Assembly (NCBI RefSeq): GCF_003574395.1 | Contig: NZ_KZ984536.1 | Coordinates: forward strand, 228,054 to 292,053 | Source of the DNA: Tabrizicola thermarum | Lineage (GTDB): Bacteria > Pseudomonadota > Alphaproteobacteria > Rhodobacterales > Rhodobacteraceae | Reading direction: 5' to 3' | DNA length: 64,000 nucleotides | Program-made: the position numbers and the translations under genes | Shown: in pieces, positions 15,630 to 24,070 of the stretch | Numbering within the stretch: the stretch's first letter is position 1 | How the letters are laid out: the number at the start of each line of letters is the position of its first letter | Notes under the pieces: model-generated | The model's input: only the letters and a program-made list of their open reading frames with translations | The model's database searches: none | Told to the model about the DNA's origin: nothing

Positions 15630-16271
15630 ATGCCCCTGACCGTCCTCGTCGACTACGATTCCGGCAACCTCCACTCAGCCGAGAAAGCCTTCCAGCGCAT
15701 GGCGGCCCAGGTCGGCGGCGGTGACATCCTCGTCACCTCCCGACCCGAGGACGTGGCCCGCGCCGACCGCATCGTGCTGCCCGGCGACGGCGCCTTCCCG
15801 GCCTGCCGCGAGGCCCTCGGCAGCTACGGCGGGCTCTTCGAGGCCATCGAAGAGGCCGTGATCCACAAGGCCCGCCCCTTCCTTGGTATCTGCGTCGGGA
15901 TGCAGATGCTGGCGTCCCGCGGGCACGAATACCGGCTGACCGAAGGCTTCGGCTGGATCCCCGGCGACGTGGTGAAGATCGAACCCGAGGACCGTGCGCT
16001 GAAAGTCCCGCACATGGGGTGGAACGACCTGATTGTCGAACGCCCCCATCCCGTCCTCGACGGCATCGCCACCGGCGATCACGCCTATTTCGTCCACTCC
16101 TACCACTTCCGCGTCGCCGATCCCGCGCATCGGCTGGCCTTCTGCGACTACGGCGGCCCGATCACCGCCATCGTCGGCCGCGACAATATCCTCGGCACCC
16201 AGTTCCACCCGGAAAAATCCCAGGCCGCAGGTCTGCGCCTGATCGGCAACTTCCTCCGCTGGGCTCCGTGA
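15630..16271 (+). CDS. hisH: Imidazole glycerol phosphate synthase, glutamine amidotransferase subunit
   Basis: HisH hydrolyses glutamine and passes the ammonia to HisF, which closes the imidazole ring. The 213-residue class I amidotransferase shows the oxyanion strand PGDG (51-54), the nucleophile Cys88 in [10 protein letters not shown], and the His193-Pro-Glu195 pair in FHPEKS. VPHMGWN (127-133) contacts HisF. The ATG at 15630 starts on the conserved [11 protein letters not shown] strand; a TTG at 15606 lies inside the palindrome and is unlikely. The gene overlaps glsA by GTGA. Its partner hisF is about 4 kb away at 20397, so the complex is assembled from separate transcripts or a very long one. 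Confidence 0.96.
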   Translation: MPLTVLVDYDSGNLHSAEKAFQRMAAQVGGGDILVTSRPEDVARADRIVLPGDGAFPACREALGSYGGLFEAIEEAVIHKARPFLGICVGMQMLASRGHEYRLTEGFGWIPGDVVKIEPEDRALKVPHMGWNDLIVERPHPVLDGIATGDHAYFVHSYHFRVADPAHRLAFCDYGGPITAIVGRDNILGTQFHPEKSQAAGLRLIGNFLRWAP

Positions 16272-17170
16272 CCATCGCCGAACACCTGGCCGAAATCGCG
16301 GCCGAGATGGCCACCCGCACCGACCGGGGCCACCCCGCCGACTACATCCCCGAACTGGCCGCCATCGACCCGGGCCAGTTCGGCATCTCGGTCACCCTCG
16401 CCGACGGCACGCAGCACTCCGCGGGCGACACCACAACACCCTTCTCGATCCAGTCCGTCTCCAAGGCCTTCGGCCTTGCCATCGCGCTTGGCCGCCTGGG
16501 TGACCAGCTCTGGACCCGTGTCCGCCGCGAACCCTCGGGCCTCGCCTTCAACTCCATCCTGCAGTTGGAAAGCGAACAGGGAATCCCCCGCAACCCCTTC
16601 ATCAACGCCGGAGCCATCGTCACCACAGACGCGGCCTTGGGTCACCGCCCGCCCAAGGAATACCTCGCGGAACTCCTCACCTTCCTCCGCACCGCCGCTG
16701 GCGACGAGGACATCCACATCGACCGCGCCGTGGCGAAGTCCGAAACCGAAACCGGCCACCGCAACTTTGCCCTCGCCCATTTCCTGAAATCGCAAGGCAA
16801 CCTGACCAACGCCCCCGACCTCGTCCTCGGCGCCTATTTCCACCAATGCGCCATCGCCATGACCGTGGAGCAGCTCGCCCGCTGCGGCCGCTTCCTCGCC
16901 GGGTTCCAGCGCCTCATCGCCCCCGAACGGGTCCGCCGGATCAACGCCCTGATGCTGACCTGCGGCCACTACGACGGGTCAGGCGAGTTCGCCTTCCGCG
17001 TCGGCCTCCCGGGTAAATCGGGGGTCGGAGGCGGCATCCTCGCCATCGCCCCCGGCCGCGCGTCCATCGCCGCCTGGTCCCCCGGCCTGAACGCGCAAGG
17101 CAACTCCCGGCTTGGCACCGAGGCACTGGAGATGCTCGCCCGCCGCACCGGCTGGTCGATCTTCGGCTAG
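16268..17170 (+). CDS. glsA: Glutaminase (serine-dependent beta-lactamase-like family)
   Basis: This 300-residue protein hydrolyses glutamine to glutamate and ammonia. It shows the catalytic SxxK motif Ser63-Val-Ser-Lys66 in [19 protein letters not shown] near 117-125, and GKSGVGGGI near the C-terminus, all typical of bacterial GlsA/YbaS. The length is normal for the family. Its GTG start overlaps the hisH stop, so translation is coupled to that of another glutamine-hydrolysing enzyme. No regulatory STAS domain is attached. It converges on the DMT transporter, with a 4-bp overlap of the two reading frames. Confidence 0.93.
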   Translation: MTIAEHLAEIAAEMATRTDRGHPADYIPELAAIDPGQFGISVTLADGTQHSAGDTTTPFSIQSVSKAFGLAIALGRLGDQLWTRVRREPSGLAFNSILQLESEQGIPRNPFINAGAIVTTDAALGHRPPKEYLAELLTFLRTAAGDEDIHIDRAVAKSETETGHRNFALAHFLKSQGNLTNAPDLVLGAYFHQCAIAMTVEQLARCGRFLAGFQRLIAPERVRRINALMLTCGHYDGSGEFAFRVGLPGKSGVGGGILAIAPGRASIAAWSPGLNAQGNSRLGTEALEMLARRTGWSIFG

Positions 17171-18033
17171 CGCCGCGCCCGCTCGATCAGCGCAAGGCCC
17201 CCCAAGATCAGCGCCAGGCCCAGGAAATGCCGCGCCTCCAGCCGCTCGCCCAGCACCAGCCAGCCCAGACCCGCCGCGCTGAACGGGATCAGGAAGGTGA
17301 CCAGCGAAATCGCCGTGGCCCCCGCCCGCGCCAGGATGCGGAAGAAGATCAGGTAGGCCAAAGCCGACGACAAGGTCGCCAGCGCCACCACTGCCGCCAC
17401 CGGCCCCCAGCCCGGCCAGTCCATCGCCCAGGGGCGGTCCACCGCCAGCCAGACCGGCGTCAGCATGACGCTGCTTGCGGTCAGCATCCCCGCGGCCGTC
17501 TGCAGCGGCGTCACTCCCGAAGCCCGGAACCGCCGTCCCCAGACCCCCGCCAGCCCATAGGACAGGGCCGCCCCCAGACAGGCCAGCATCGCGGGCACCT
17601 CGCCGCTCAGGTCCTCTCCCGCCATCATCGCGACGACGCCCGCAAACCCCAAGCCCACCCCCGCCGCCTTGACCGGCGTCAGCCGTTCGTCCGCCGTGGC
17701 CAGATGCGCGACCAGCACGGTGAAAAGCGGCGTCGTCGCGTTCAGGACCGAGGCCAGCGCCCCGGTGATCTGCCCCTGCGCCAGCACGAACAGCGTGAAC
17801 GGCACCAGGTTGTTGCCGATCCCCATCACCACCAGCGCCGGCCACACCCGCCGCGGCGCCATCCCCTGCCCCGAGGCCCTGACCACCAGCCCCAGAATGA
17901 CCGCCGCCAGCGCCACCCGGCCCCAGACGATGCTCAGCGCAGGCAGGCCCGCCAGTGCCAGCTCGTTGAAAACAAAAGACCCTCCCCACAGAAGGGAGAG
18001 GGTCCACAACAATATCCAGTCCACAGGTTTCAT
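17167..18033 (-). CDS. DMT-superfamily (EamA) transporter
   Basis: This 288-residue membrane protein has ten hydrophobic segments in two EamA repeats; each repeat ends with a small-residue-rich span. The family signature [14 protein letters not shown] lies in the first span and [11 protein letters not shown] closes the first repeat. Members export amino acids, nucleosides or other metabolites by proton exchange; substrate cannot be named. It lies 49 bases behind the DUF2147 gene on the same strand. A terminator-like hairpin with a T-rich tail falls inside codons 10-19 (see 17978). Placement within the his region may be coincidental. Confidence 0.85.
   Translation of the reverse strand: MKPVDWILLWTLSLLWGGSFVFNELALAGLPALSIVWGRVALAAVILGLVVRASGQGMAPRRVWPALVVMGIGNNLVPFTLFVLAQGQITGALASVLNATTPLFTVLVAHLATADERLTPVKAAGVGLGFAGVVAMMAGEDLSGEVPAMLACLGAALSYGLAGVWGRRFRASGVTPLQTAAGMLTASSVMLTPVWLAVDRPWAMDWPGWGPVAAVVALATLSSALAYLIFFRILARAGATAISLVTFLIPFSAAGLGWLVLGERLEARHFLGLALILGGLALIERARR
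17978..18004 (-). terminator. Terminator-like hairpin inside the start of the DMT transporter gene
   Basis: On the minus strand the arms GACCCTC (18004-17998) and GAGGGTC (17984-17978) pair, with an extra CCC/GGG inside, and are followed at once by TTTTGTTTTC. This is the layout of an intrinsic terminator. It lies about 80-105 bases after the DUF2147 stop and within the first codons of the next gene, where it also encodes the conserved WGGSFVF motif. Confidence 0.4.
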
Positions 18034-18082
18034 CCGTCCCCGATGCCTGGAACCCCGGGCAAAGGCGACCCGAAACCTGCGC

Positions 18083-18472
18083 TTACTTGACCCGCGTCCA
18101 GGTGCCGCCGTCGCGGCAGATGCCCAGCACGCAGCCGCGCACCTTCAGACTGTCGCCCGAAAGCTGCATGTCGCCGTTGTAGGTCTTGTCGCGGTCGGGC
18201 GAATAGATCTTGCCGTCGTCATAGAGCCCGTCGGGATAGGGCACCATGTCCCAGACGATCTTGCGCCCGATATTGTCGCTTGGCCGCGGCTTGCCATCCT
18301 TGTCGAAGGCCTTGATCAGCACGCCGCAGAAGGCCTTGCCGCAGGGCTTGATCTCGACATGGCCGAAGTTGCCGTTGTCGTCCTTCCTGGTCTGCCACAC
18401 GCCCACCACCGGGTCCGCGAACGCCCCCGTCCCGAAGATCGCCAGCGCGGCTGCCATCAGCATCGTCTTCAT
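18083..18472 (-). CDS. DUF2147 family exported protein
   Basis: The product has 129 residues with a signal peptide (MLMAAALAIFGTGAFA, cleaved near 19-20). The mature part shows the DUF2147 pattern: VVGVWQTRKDDNGNFGHVEI at the N-terminus, then CGKAFCGVLI with a Cys pair, GRKIVWDMVP and a C-terminal RGCVLGICRDGGTWTRV with two more Cys. The four Cys could form two disulfides in the periplasm. The ATG at 18472 follows a very strong GGAGGAGGA ribosome site. The family is small and of unknown biochemical role, usually predicted to be a lipocalin-like beta barrel. It diverges from hisA, 143 bases away. Confidence 0.85.
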   Translation of the reverse strand: MKTMLMAAALAIFGTGAFADPVVGVWQTRKDDNGNFGHVEIKPCGKAFCGVLIKAFDKDGKPRPSDNIGRKIVWDMVPYPDGLYDDGKIYSPDRDKTYNGDMQLSGDSLKVRGCVLGICRDGGTWTRVK

Positions 18473-18615
18473 TTCTGTCCTCCTCCTCCCAGAGATACCC
18501 CATGCTTTGCGCCAGCCGCCCGACCGATCAAGCGTGACGTGGGGTCGCGTCACCGGTCTTTTCATTTCCGCCACCCCGTGCCAAAGACCGCCGCGACCGG
18601 ACCCGGGGGCGCGCC

Positions 18616-19335
18616 ATGATCCTTTTCCCTGCCATCGACCTGAAGGACGGCAAGTGCGTCCGCCTCCTGCGCGGCGAGATGGAGGCCGCCACCGTCTTCG
18701 GCGACGACCCCGCCGCCCAGGCGCTGACCTTCCAGGCCGCCGGCTGCGAGTGGCTCCACCTCGTCGATCTGAACGGCGCCTTTGCCGGCCAGCCGGTGAA
18801 CGCTGCTGCGGTCGAGGCGATCCTTGCTGCCGTGCAGGTCCCCGCCCAGCTCGGCGGCGGCATCCGCGACATGGCCACCATTGCGATGTGGCTGGAAAAG
18901 GGCCTCGCCCGCGTCATCCTCGGCACCGTCGCCGTGGAAAACCCCGCGCTGGTGCGCGAGGCGGCCCGCGCCTTCCCCGGCCGGATCGCCGTCGGCATCG
19001 ACGCCCGCAGGGGCCGCGTCGCCACCCGGGGCTGGGCCGAAGAGACCGACGTCATGGCCACCGACCTCGCCCGCAGCTTCGAGGATGCCGGCGTCGCCGC
19101 GCTCATCTACACCGACATCGACCGCGACGGCGCGATGGGGGGCCCCAACATCGAGGCGACCGAGGCTCTGGCCCGCGCCGTCACGATCCCGGTCATCGCC
19201 AGCGGCGGCGTCTCCCGGATGGAGGACCTGATCGCGCTCCGCGACACCGGGGTGATCGCGGGCGCCATCTCGGGCCGCGCGCTCTATGAAGGGGCGATCG
19301 ACCTCGCGGCGGCGCTGAGGGCGCTCGGCTCCTGA
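18616..19335 (+). CDS. hisA: Phosphoribosylformimino-AICAR ribotide isomerase
   Basis: HisA performs an Amadori rearrangement of ProFAR to PRFAR, the substrate of HisF-HisH. The 239-residue beta/alpha barrel has the catalytic Asp8 in [14 protein letters not shown] and Asp129 in VGIDARRG, with phosphate-binding loops QLGGGIRD (79-85) and [19 protein letters not shown] (165-176) is the family signature. It stands alone: the hisF-hisE pair follows after an HNH nuclease gene on the opposite strand. The 143-base gap upstream must contain its own promoter. Confidence 0.96.
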   Translation: MILFPAIDLKDGKCVRLLRGEMEAATVFGDDPAAQALTFQAAGCEWLHLVDLNGAFAGQPVNAAAVEAILAAVQVPAQLGGGIRDMATIAMWLEKGLARVILGTVAVENPALVREAARAFPGRIAVGIDARRGRVATRGWAEETDVMATDLARSFEDAGVAALIYTDIDRDGAMGGPNIEATEALARAVTIPVIASGGVSRMEDLIALRDTGVIAGAISGRALYEGAIDLAAALRALGS

Positions 19336-19374
19336 GGCGTATGCCGGACGGCCCGGTCGGGGAAGGAAACCGCG

Positions 19375-20292
19375 TCAGCCCCAAGGCTGGCCACCTTCCA
19401 GCGGCACCTGACCGAACACGTTCTCGCGGTGCCATCTCAGGTTGGCGGGATGGGGATGATCGCGCGCATCCTTCGGCAGACACAGCCGGCGGTCGGCGAC
19501 CAGCAGACGGTCCTCAACTTCGCGTGGCACCTTGTTGCGCGACACGAGAATCGTGCCGTCATCCGCGACAGACACCAGCCCCCGATCGAACATCCAGTGC
19601 AGCGTGCCCGACAGCGCCAGCCCGTTCCTGACCGCGTCGCTGCCCTGATGGGCGACCGGACGGATGTGGGCGGCGTTCACCTCGGGTCGGCCCCCGCCGT
19701 TGCGAAGACGCAGGCCGGACATGGCGCATCGGTAGTCGTAGGCCTCCCGCACCTTGCGACGGAAGGCGACATCGCGGTAGGGGCGGCTGATCAGCCGCTC
19801 GATCACAGGACGTTCGAAGGGCGGCGGGGGCTCGGCGGCATGCGGCGTCGGATCATAGCGCCGGGCCTCGATCTCGGGCAGATCGACCGGCAGGCCCTCG
19901 CGCACGATCGCGGCGAACTCTGCCTCGGTCAGCCGCCGGACGGCGGACTGGGCCAGGCCACCGGTCAGGGGGCGTCCCTCCGAATCGGCAAGCGATGCCT
20001 CCCAGGGGCGGCCCTCGTGCAGTCTCGGCACGTCGCGGTCGAACGGCAGATAGCTGCCCGGCTCGATCAGGGCCAGATACCGCCCCTCTGCGCCCGGTTT
20101 CGGGATCACCTGCGCGATCTTCGCCACCGCGAAATACCCGCGCGGTCCCGCCTTGACCGGCTCGTAGTAGATCACCCAGTCGCCAACGGCTTCGCTCACG
20201 GCTCTCAGGTACTGGACCGGAAAGTCGTAGATGCGGTCCGGCTCGTCCTCGTAGATCGAATCCGCCCGGTGCAGGAGAACCAACTTCGTCAT
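19375..20292 (-). CDS. HNH endonuclease with putative PUA-like N-terminal reader domain
   Basis: With the ATG at 20292 the protein has 305 residues. The C-terminal half has an HNH_2-type nuclease: YDYRCAMSG (186-193), [10 protein letters not shown] (204-213) with the catalytic His209, NGLALS (223-228), LHWMFDRG (231-238) and a family-typical LRWHRENVF near 285-293. The N-terminal 100 residues (GDWVIYYEP at 38-45, [12 protein letters not shown] at 52-63, YLPFDRDV at 81-88) look like an EVE/ASCH-type PUA domain, a fold that reads modified bases in some restriction enzymes. No methyltransferase is adjacent. A modification-dependent restriction enzyme is my best guess for its role; a DNA repair nuclease is an alternative. 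It sits antisense between hisA and hisF. Confidence 0.8.
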   Translation of the reverse strand: MTKLVLLHRADSIYEDEPDRIYDFPVQYLRAVSEAVGDWVIYYEPVKAGPRGYFAVAKIAQVIPKPGAEGRYLALIEPGSYLPFDRDVPRLHEGRPWEASLADSEGRPLTGGLAQSAVRRLTEAEFAAIVREGLPVDLPEIEARRYDPTPHAAEPPPPFERPVIERLISRPYRDVAFRRKVREAYDYRCAMSGLRLRNGGGRPEVNAAHIRPVAHQGSDAVRNGLALSGTLHWMFDRGLVSVADDGTILVSRNKVPREVEDRLLVADRRLCLPKDARDHPHPANLRWHRENVFGQVPLEGGQPWG

Positions 20293-20396
20293 TCCATCAG
20301 AAAAGCAAATGGCTGCGATCCCGCAAGCGGAAATGCTCCGTCGGCCCTCCACGGGGCCCCCTTGCCTTTCGCCCCCGTCCGGGCCATTCCTCCGCC

Positions 20397-21158
20397 ATGC
20401 TCAAGACGCGCATCATTCCCTGCCTCGACGTGGCCGACGGCCGCGTGGTCAAGGGCGTGAACTTCGTCGATCTGGTGGATGCCGGCGACCCGGTTCAGGC
20501 TGCGAAAGCCTATGACGCCGCAGGCGCGGACGAACTCTGCTTTCTCGACATCATGGCGACCGAGGACAACCGGGCCACGATGTACGACCTCGTGACCCGG
20601 ACGGCGGAACAGTGCTTCATGCCGCTCACGGTGGGCGGCGGGGTCCGCACAGCCGAGGACGTGCGCAAGCTGCTCCTCGCAGGCGCCGACAAGGTCAGCT
20701 TCAACTCCGCCGCCGTCGCCGACCCGGATGTGGTGGCCCGGGCCGCCGACCGCTTCGGCAGCCAGTGCATCGTCGTCGCCATCGACGCCAAGACCACAAG
20801 CCCCGGCAAATGGGAGATCTTCACCCACGGCGGCCGCCGCGCGACCGGCATCGATGCGGTGGACTTCGCCCTCACCGTCGCGGCGAAGGGCGCGGGAGAG
20901 ATCCTGCTGACCAGCATGGACCGCGACGGCACCCGGCAGGGCTTCAACCTGCCCCTCACCCGTGCCATCGCCGATGCCGTGGACATCCCCGTCATCGCCT
21001 CCGGCGGCGTCGGCACGCTCGACCACCTCGTCGAGGGCATCACGGAAGGCCACGCCAGCGCCGTCCTCGCCGCCTCGATCTTCCACTTCGGCACCTTCAC
21101 CATCGGCCAGGCCAAGGCCCACATGGCGGCCGCCGGCATCCCCGTGAGGCTCACATGA
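20397..21158 (+). CDS. hisF: Imidazole glycerol phosphate synthase, cyclase subunit
   Basis: HisF uses ammonia from HisH to convert PRFAR to imidazole glycerol phosphate and AICAR. The 253-residue barrel shows [18 protein letters not shown] (3-20) with the catalytic Asp11, VGGGVR (80-85), the second catalytic Asp in VVAIDAK near 130, and [10 protein letters not shown] (170s). The ATG at 20397 matches the family start. Its stop overlaps the hisE start (ATGA). It diverges from the HNH nuclease gene, with 104 bases between them. Confidence 0.96.
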   Translation: MLKTRIIPCLDVADGRVVKGVNFVDLVDAGDPVQAAKAYDAAGADELCFLDIMATEDNRATMYDLVTRTAEQCFMPLTVGGGVRTAEDVRKLLLAGADKVSFNSAAVADPDVVARAADRFGSQCIVVAIDAKTTSPGKWEIFTHGGRRATGIDAVDFALTVAAKGAGEILLTSMDRDGTRQGFNLPLTRAIADAVDIPVIASGGVGTLDHLVEGITEGHASAVLAASIFHFGTFTIGQAKAHMAAAGIPVRLT

Positions 21159-21460
21159 CCCTCGAACGCCTCGCCGCCACCATCGCCGCCCGCAAGGGGG
21201 CCGACCCGGAAACCTCCTGGACCGCCAAGCTCCTGTCCCGGGGGCCCGAGAAATGCGCCGAGAAGTTCGGGGAAGAGGCCGTCGAGGCCATCATCGAGGC
21301 GGTGAAGGGCGACCGCGCGCGTCTGACGGCCGAGGCGGCGGATGTGCTTTACCATCTTCTCGTCATGCTCGCCGCGCGCGATGTGACGCTGGACGACGTG
21401 CTGGCGGAACTCGACCGCCGCGAGGGCACTTCGGGCATCGCCGAGAAAGCCGGGCGCTGA
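21155..21460 (+). CDS. hisE: Phosphoribosyl-ATP pyrophosphatase
   Basis: HisE hydrolyses phosphoribosyl-ATP to phosphoribosyl-AMP, the second step of histidine synthesis. This 101-residue all-alpha MazG-like protein contains the metal-binding motif [14 protein letters not shown] (36-49) and [13 protein letters not shown] (59-71). It is the stand-alone form, not fused to HisI. It overlaps hisF by ATGA and is therefore coupled to it. A twin palindrome follows two bases after the stop. Confidence 0.95.
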   Translation: MTLERLAATIAARKGADPETSWTAKLLSRGPEKCAEKFGEEAVEAIIEAVKGDRARLTAEAADVLYHLLVMLAARDVTLDDVLAELDRREGTSGIAEKAGR

Positions 21461-21462
21461 AA

Positions 21463-21506
21463 CGATTTCTTCGAAGAAATCGGACCGGACTTTTCGAAAA
21501 GTCCGG
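21463..21506. repeat. Twin-palindrome repeat, copy 2 (after hisE)
   Basis: A 20-bp perfect palindrome with arms CGATTTC/GAAATCG and centre TTCGAA (21463-21482) is followed two bases later by a 22-bp perfect palindrome with arms CCGGAC/GTCCGG and centre TTTTCGAAAA (21485-21506). It fills the space between two convergent genes (hisE and the CoA-binding protein) and may end transcription from both sides, although no T-run follows. Confidence 0.85.
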
Positions 21507-21508
21507 CG

Positions 21509-21922
21509 CTACAGCCCCAGCCGCGGAATCTCGATCGCCGGGCAGCGGTTCATCACCACCTTCACCCCCGCCTGCCGCGCGCGGCTGGCCGCCGCCTCGT
21601 CCACCACGCCCAGCTGCATCCAGACCACCTTAGCGCCCAGCCGCACTGCCTCGTCCGCGACCGCGCCCGCCTCCTCGCTGCGGCGGAAGATGTCCACCAT
21701 GTCCACCGGACCCGCCTCGGCCAGCGTCGCCACCACCGTCTCGCCCAGCGCCTGCGCGCCCGCCTGACCCGGGTTCACCGGGATCACCCGATAGCCCTTG
21801 CGCTTCAGGTAGTCCGCCACCCGGTGGCTTGGCCGGTCGGGTTTCGGCGACCAGCCGACAAGGGCGATGGTCTGCACCGAAGTCAGGATGTCACGAAGCT
21901 CGGCGTCGCTGGTTGTCGTCAT
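21509..21922 (-). CDS. CoA-binding domain protein (YccU-like)
   Basis: This 137-residue protein is a single Rossmann-type CoA-binding domain. IALVGWSPKPDRPSHRVADY (18-37) is the nucleotide-binding strand-loop with the family's Pro-x-x-x-Ser, YRVIPVNPGQAG (43-54) the second strand, and VDIFRRSEEA and VWMQLGVVDE complete the pattern of the YccU/succinyl-CoA-synthetase alpha-like group. The ATG at 21922 follows GGAG with 6 bases between. Members bind CoA in vitro but have no settled role. The gene is alone on its strand, with rlmB more than 150 bases upstream. Confidence 0.85.
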   Translation of the reverse strand: MTTTSDAELRDILTSVQTIALVGWSPKPDRPSHRVADYLKRKGYRVIPVNPGQAGAQALGETVVATLAEAGPVDMVDIFRRSEEAGAVADEAVRLGAKVVWMQLGVVDEAAASRARQAGVKVVMNRCPAIEIPRLGL

Positions 21923-21993
21923 GGCCACTCCTGCATGAAAAAGGCGCCCAAGGATAACCTCAGGCGCCAAGTCGCGGAACGAGGGACAGTGAA

Positions 21994-22024
21994 GAGAGTA
22001 CGGGGTTCCGGTCCCGTGCCTCTC
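21994..22024. other. Imperfect hairpin between rlmB-like and CoA-binding genes
   Basis: GAGAG and ACGGG (21994-22004, with one T between) pair with CCCGT and CTCTC (22013-22024, with GC between), giving a 10-pair interrupted stem. It lies about 70-100 bases after the rlmB-like stop and before the start of the CoA-binding gene. It may be a weak terminator of the first or a leader structure of the second. Confidence 0.35.
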
Positions 22025-22090
22025 TTGTGTGATTTAGAAAGCTGAAGGCCGGGTTAAAGACCTGTCGCAAAGAAGTGAACCTGCGGGCCG

Positions 22091-22879
22091 TCATCCGCGC
22101 GTCGCGGCATACAGCGACACGGCCGCCGCGTTGGATACGTTCAGGCTGCCGAAGGCGCCCGCGAACGGAATGCGCGCCAGCACGTCGCAGGTTTCGCGCG
22201 TCCTTTCCCGCAGCCCCGGCCCTTCCGCACCAAGGACAAGACCGATCGGCCGCCCGCCCACGCCTGCCACCGCCTCGGCCAGCGTCACGCTCGCCGCGCC
22301 GTCCAGTCCGATCAGGGTGAAGCCCATGGCCTTCAGCTCCTCCATCGCCTCGGCCAGGTTCGTCACCTTAAGATAGGGCTGCCGCTCCAGCGCGCCACTG
22401 GCGGTCTTGGCCAGCGCCCCGGTCTCGGGCGCCGAGTGGTGCCGGGGTGCGATGACCGCCCGCGCTCCGAACACCTCGGCCGACCGCAGGATCGCGCCCA
22501 CGTTGTGCGGGTCGGTCACGCGGTCCAGCAGCACGACCAGCGGCAGACCCTCGCCCGCGGCGCAGACATCGTTGAACCGGCCCCAGTTCAGGGGCCGCAC
22601 TTCGACCGCCGCGCCCTGGTGGACCGAGCCCTCGTCGATCGGCACATCGAACCGGCGCGGCTCGACCACTTCGGGCGTCATCCCCGAGGCCGCCACCGCC
22701 GCCTCCAGCTTGTCCAGCGCGTTCTTGGTGACCACCAGCCGCAGCTTTTCGCGCCGGGGGTTCATCAGCGCATCGCGCACCGCATGCAGGCCGAACAGCC
22801 AGACCGTCTCGCGCGCCTCGCGTCGCTCGCCACGTTCCTTTTCGACCACCCAGGCCGGTTTCCGTCCGCCCGTTTTCAT
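22091..22879 (-). CDS. rlmB: TrmH/SpoU-family rRNA 2'-O-methyltransferase, RlmB-like
   Basis: The 262-residue protein has the two-domain layout of RlmB, which methylates G2251 of 23S rRNA. An N-terminal substrate-binding domain (about 27-100, WLFGLHAVRDALMNP) is joined to the knotted SPOUT domain with motif 1 in LDRVTDPHNVGAILRSAE, motif 2 LVLGAEGPGL (near 213) and motif 3 SLNVSNAAAVSLY (near 245). I chose the ATG at 22879, after GGGGGC; the frame extends further but without a family match. Exact target cannot be fixed from sequence because TrmH-like paralogues exist. It diverges from the tRNA-Tyr gene, 119 bases away. Confidence 0.88.
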   Translation of the reverse strand: MKTGGRKPAWVVEKERGERREARETVWLFGLHAVRDALMNPRREKLRLVVTKNALDKLEAAVAASGMTPEVVEPRRFDVPIDEGSVHQGAAVEVRPLNWGRFNDVCAAGEGLPLVVLLDRVTDPHNVGAILRSAEVFGARAVIAPRHHSAPETGALAKTASGALERQPYLKVTNLAEAMEELKAMGFTLIGLDGAASVTLAEAVAGVGGRPIGLVLGAEGPGLRERTRETCDVLARIPFAGAFGSLNVSNAAAVSLYAATRG

Positions 22880-22998
22880 CGCTTCGCCCCCGAAATTCAG
22901 GCCCGGACCTTTGCGCCCGCCCCGGCCCCTATGCAAGCCGAAATCTTGCCCCTGCACCCTTGACGCCTCCGGCCCCCTTGAGTACACGACGCCGCAGT

Positions 22999-23082
22999 GG
23001 GCGATATGCTACAAGGTGTGGCAGCGGACTGTAACTCCGCCGAGGCGACTCATGCCTGGTTCGATTCCAGGATCGCCCACCA
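22999..23082 (+). tRNA. tRNA-Tyr (anticodon GTA)
   Basis: The gene folds as a class II tRNA. The acceptor GGGCGAT (22999-23005) pairs perfectly with ATCGCCC (23072-23078), the anticodon arm is GCGGA-CTGTAAC-TCCGC with anticodon GTA, the long variable arm has GAG-GCGA-CTC, and the T arm is CCTGG-TTCGATT-CCAGG. The discriminator is A and CCA is encoded (23080-23082). No integrase or phage gene is next to it. Confidence 0.97.
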
Positions 23083-23278
23083 TTCCCCGGACCCGTTTCG
23101 CGCAACCTTCGACCGCTGTCGGGACGTTGACGCCGACTCTGGCACCCGGAAACCCCCGGGGCACGTCCCGCACCGCTTGCGGCCGCGGCCGGCCCACGGC
23201 GCTGCCCCGTTCCATCCCCCTTGCCTCGCCCCATCCGGGATGCGACACCCGTGGCGCAAGACCTCGGGCCCGCAGCGC

Positions 23279-24070
23279 ATGTCCTTTTCCACCCGTTTCA
23301 CCCATGCCATCACCCGGGCGCCTTCGGCGTCGATCACCCGGGGCCTGCGTGCCGTCGATACCAGCACCCCCGATCTCGCGCTGATGCAGGCCCACCACGC
23401 CGCCTACATCGCCACCCTTCGCGAGACCGGGGCCACCGTCGTCGAACTCCCGCCGCTCGACGCCTACCCCGACAGCGTCTTTGTCGAGGACACCGCCCTC
23501 TGCCTGCCGCAAGGCGCCGTCGTCCTGCGCCCCGGCGCCCCCTCGCGGCTGGGCGAGGCCGCCGAAATGGCCCCCCACCTTCTAGCCCTCTATGCGCAGG
23601 TCGTGCAGATCACCCAGCCCGACAGCTTCATCGAAGGCGGCGACATCCTCGTCACCGACCGCGAAATCCTCGTCGGCCGCTCCGCCCGCACCAACGCTGC
23701 CGGGATCGCCGAGCTCACCCGCCTCACCGCCCCCTGGGGCCACTCCGTCCGCGAAGTCCACACCCCCCCCGGCGTCCTCCATTTCAAGACCGACTGCTCT
23801 CTCCTCGACGCCGACACCATCCTGTCCACCAGACGCCTTTCCGCCTCGGGCTGCTTCACCGGCTACAGGATCATTGACGTCGCCCAGGGCGAGGACGCCG
23901 CCGCCAACACCATCCGCTTCAACGACCTGATCCTCATGCCCGCCGGCTTCCCCGGGACGCGCGACGCCATCATCGCCGCGGGCTTCACCGTCCGCGAAAT
24001 CGGCAACTCCGAATGCGCGAAACTCGACGGCGGCATGTCCTGCCTCTCGCTCCGCTTCACGCCCTCATGA
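23279..24070 (+). CDS. Dimethylarginine dimethylaminohydrolase-like enzyme (DDAH)
   Basis: This 263-residue protein has the five-bladed pentein fold of the arginine-modifying enzymes. The catalytic Cys255 lies in GGMSCLSL, the general-base His168 in VLHFKTDCS, and FVEDTA (68-73) and EGGD (119-122) bind the guanidino group. The layout fits DDAH, which releases citrulline and dimethylamine from methylated arginine, more than arginine deiminase, which is longer. The ATG at 23279 starts the conserved region; 196 bases of non-coding sequence separate it from the tRNA. Its stop overlaps the next gene (ATGA). Citrulline supply or removal of methylarginines is the likely role. Confidence 0.88.
   Translation: MSFSTRFTHAITRAPSASITRGLRAVDTSTPDLALMQAHHAAYIATLRETGATVVELPPLDAYPDSVFVEDTALCLPQGAVVLRPGAPSRLGEAAEMAPHLLALYAQVVQITQPDSFIEGGDILVTDREILVGRSARTNAAGIAELTRLTAPWGHSVREVHTPPGVLHFKTDCSLLDADTILSTRRLSASGCFTGYRIIDVAQGEDAAANTIRFNDLILMPAGFPGTRDAIIAAGFTVREIGNSECAKLDGGMSCLSLRFTPS

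Noticed and set aside
22999..23082. tRNA-Tyr as an attachment site for a mobile island
   Set aside because: No integrase, direct repeat of the tRNA end or shift in base composition is seen on either side.
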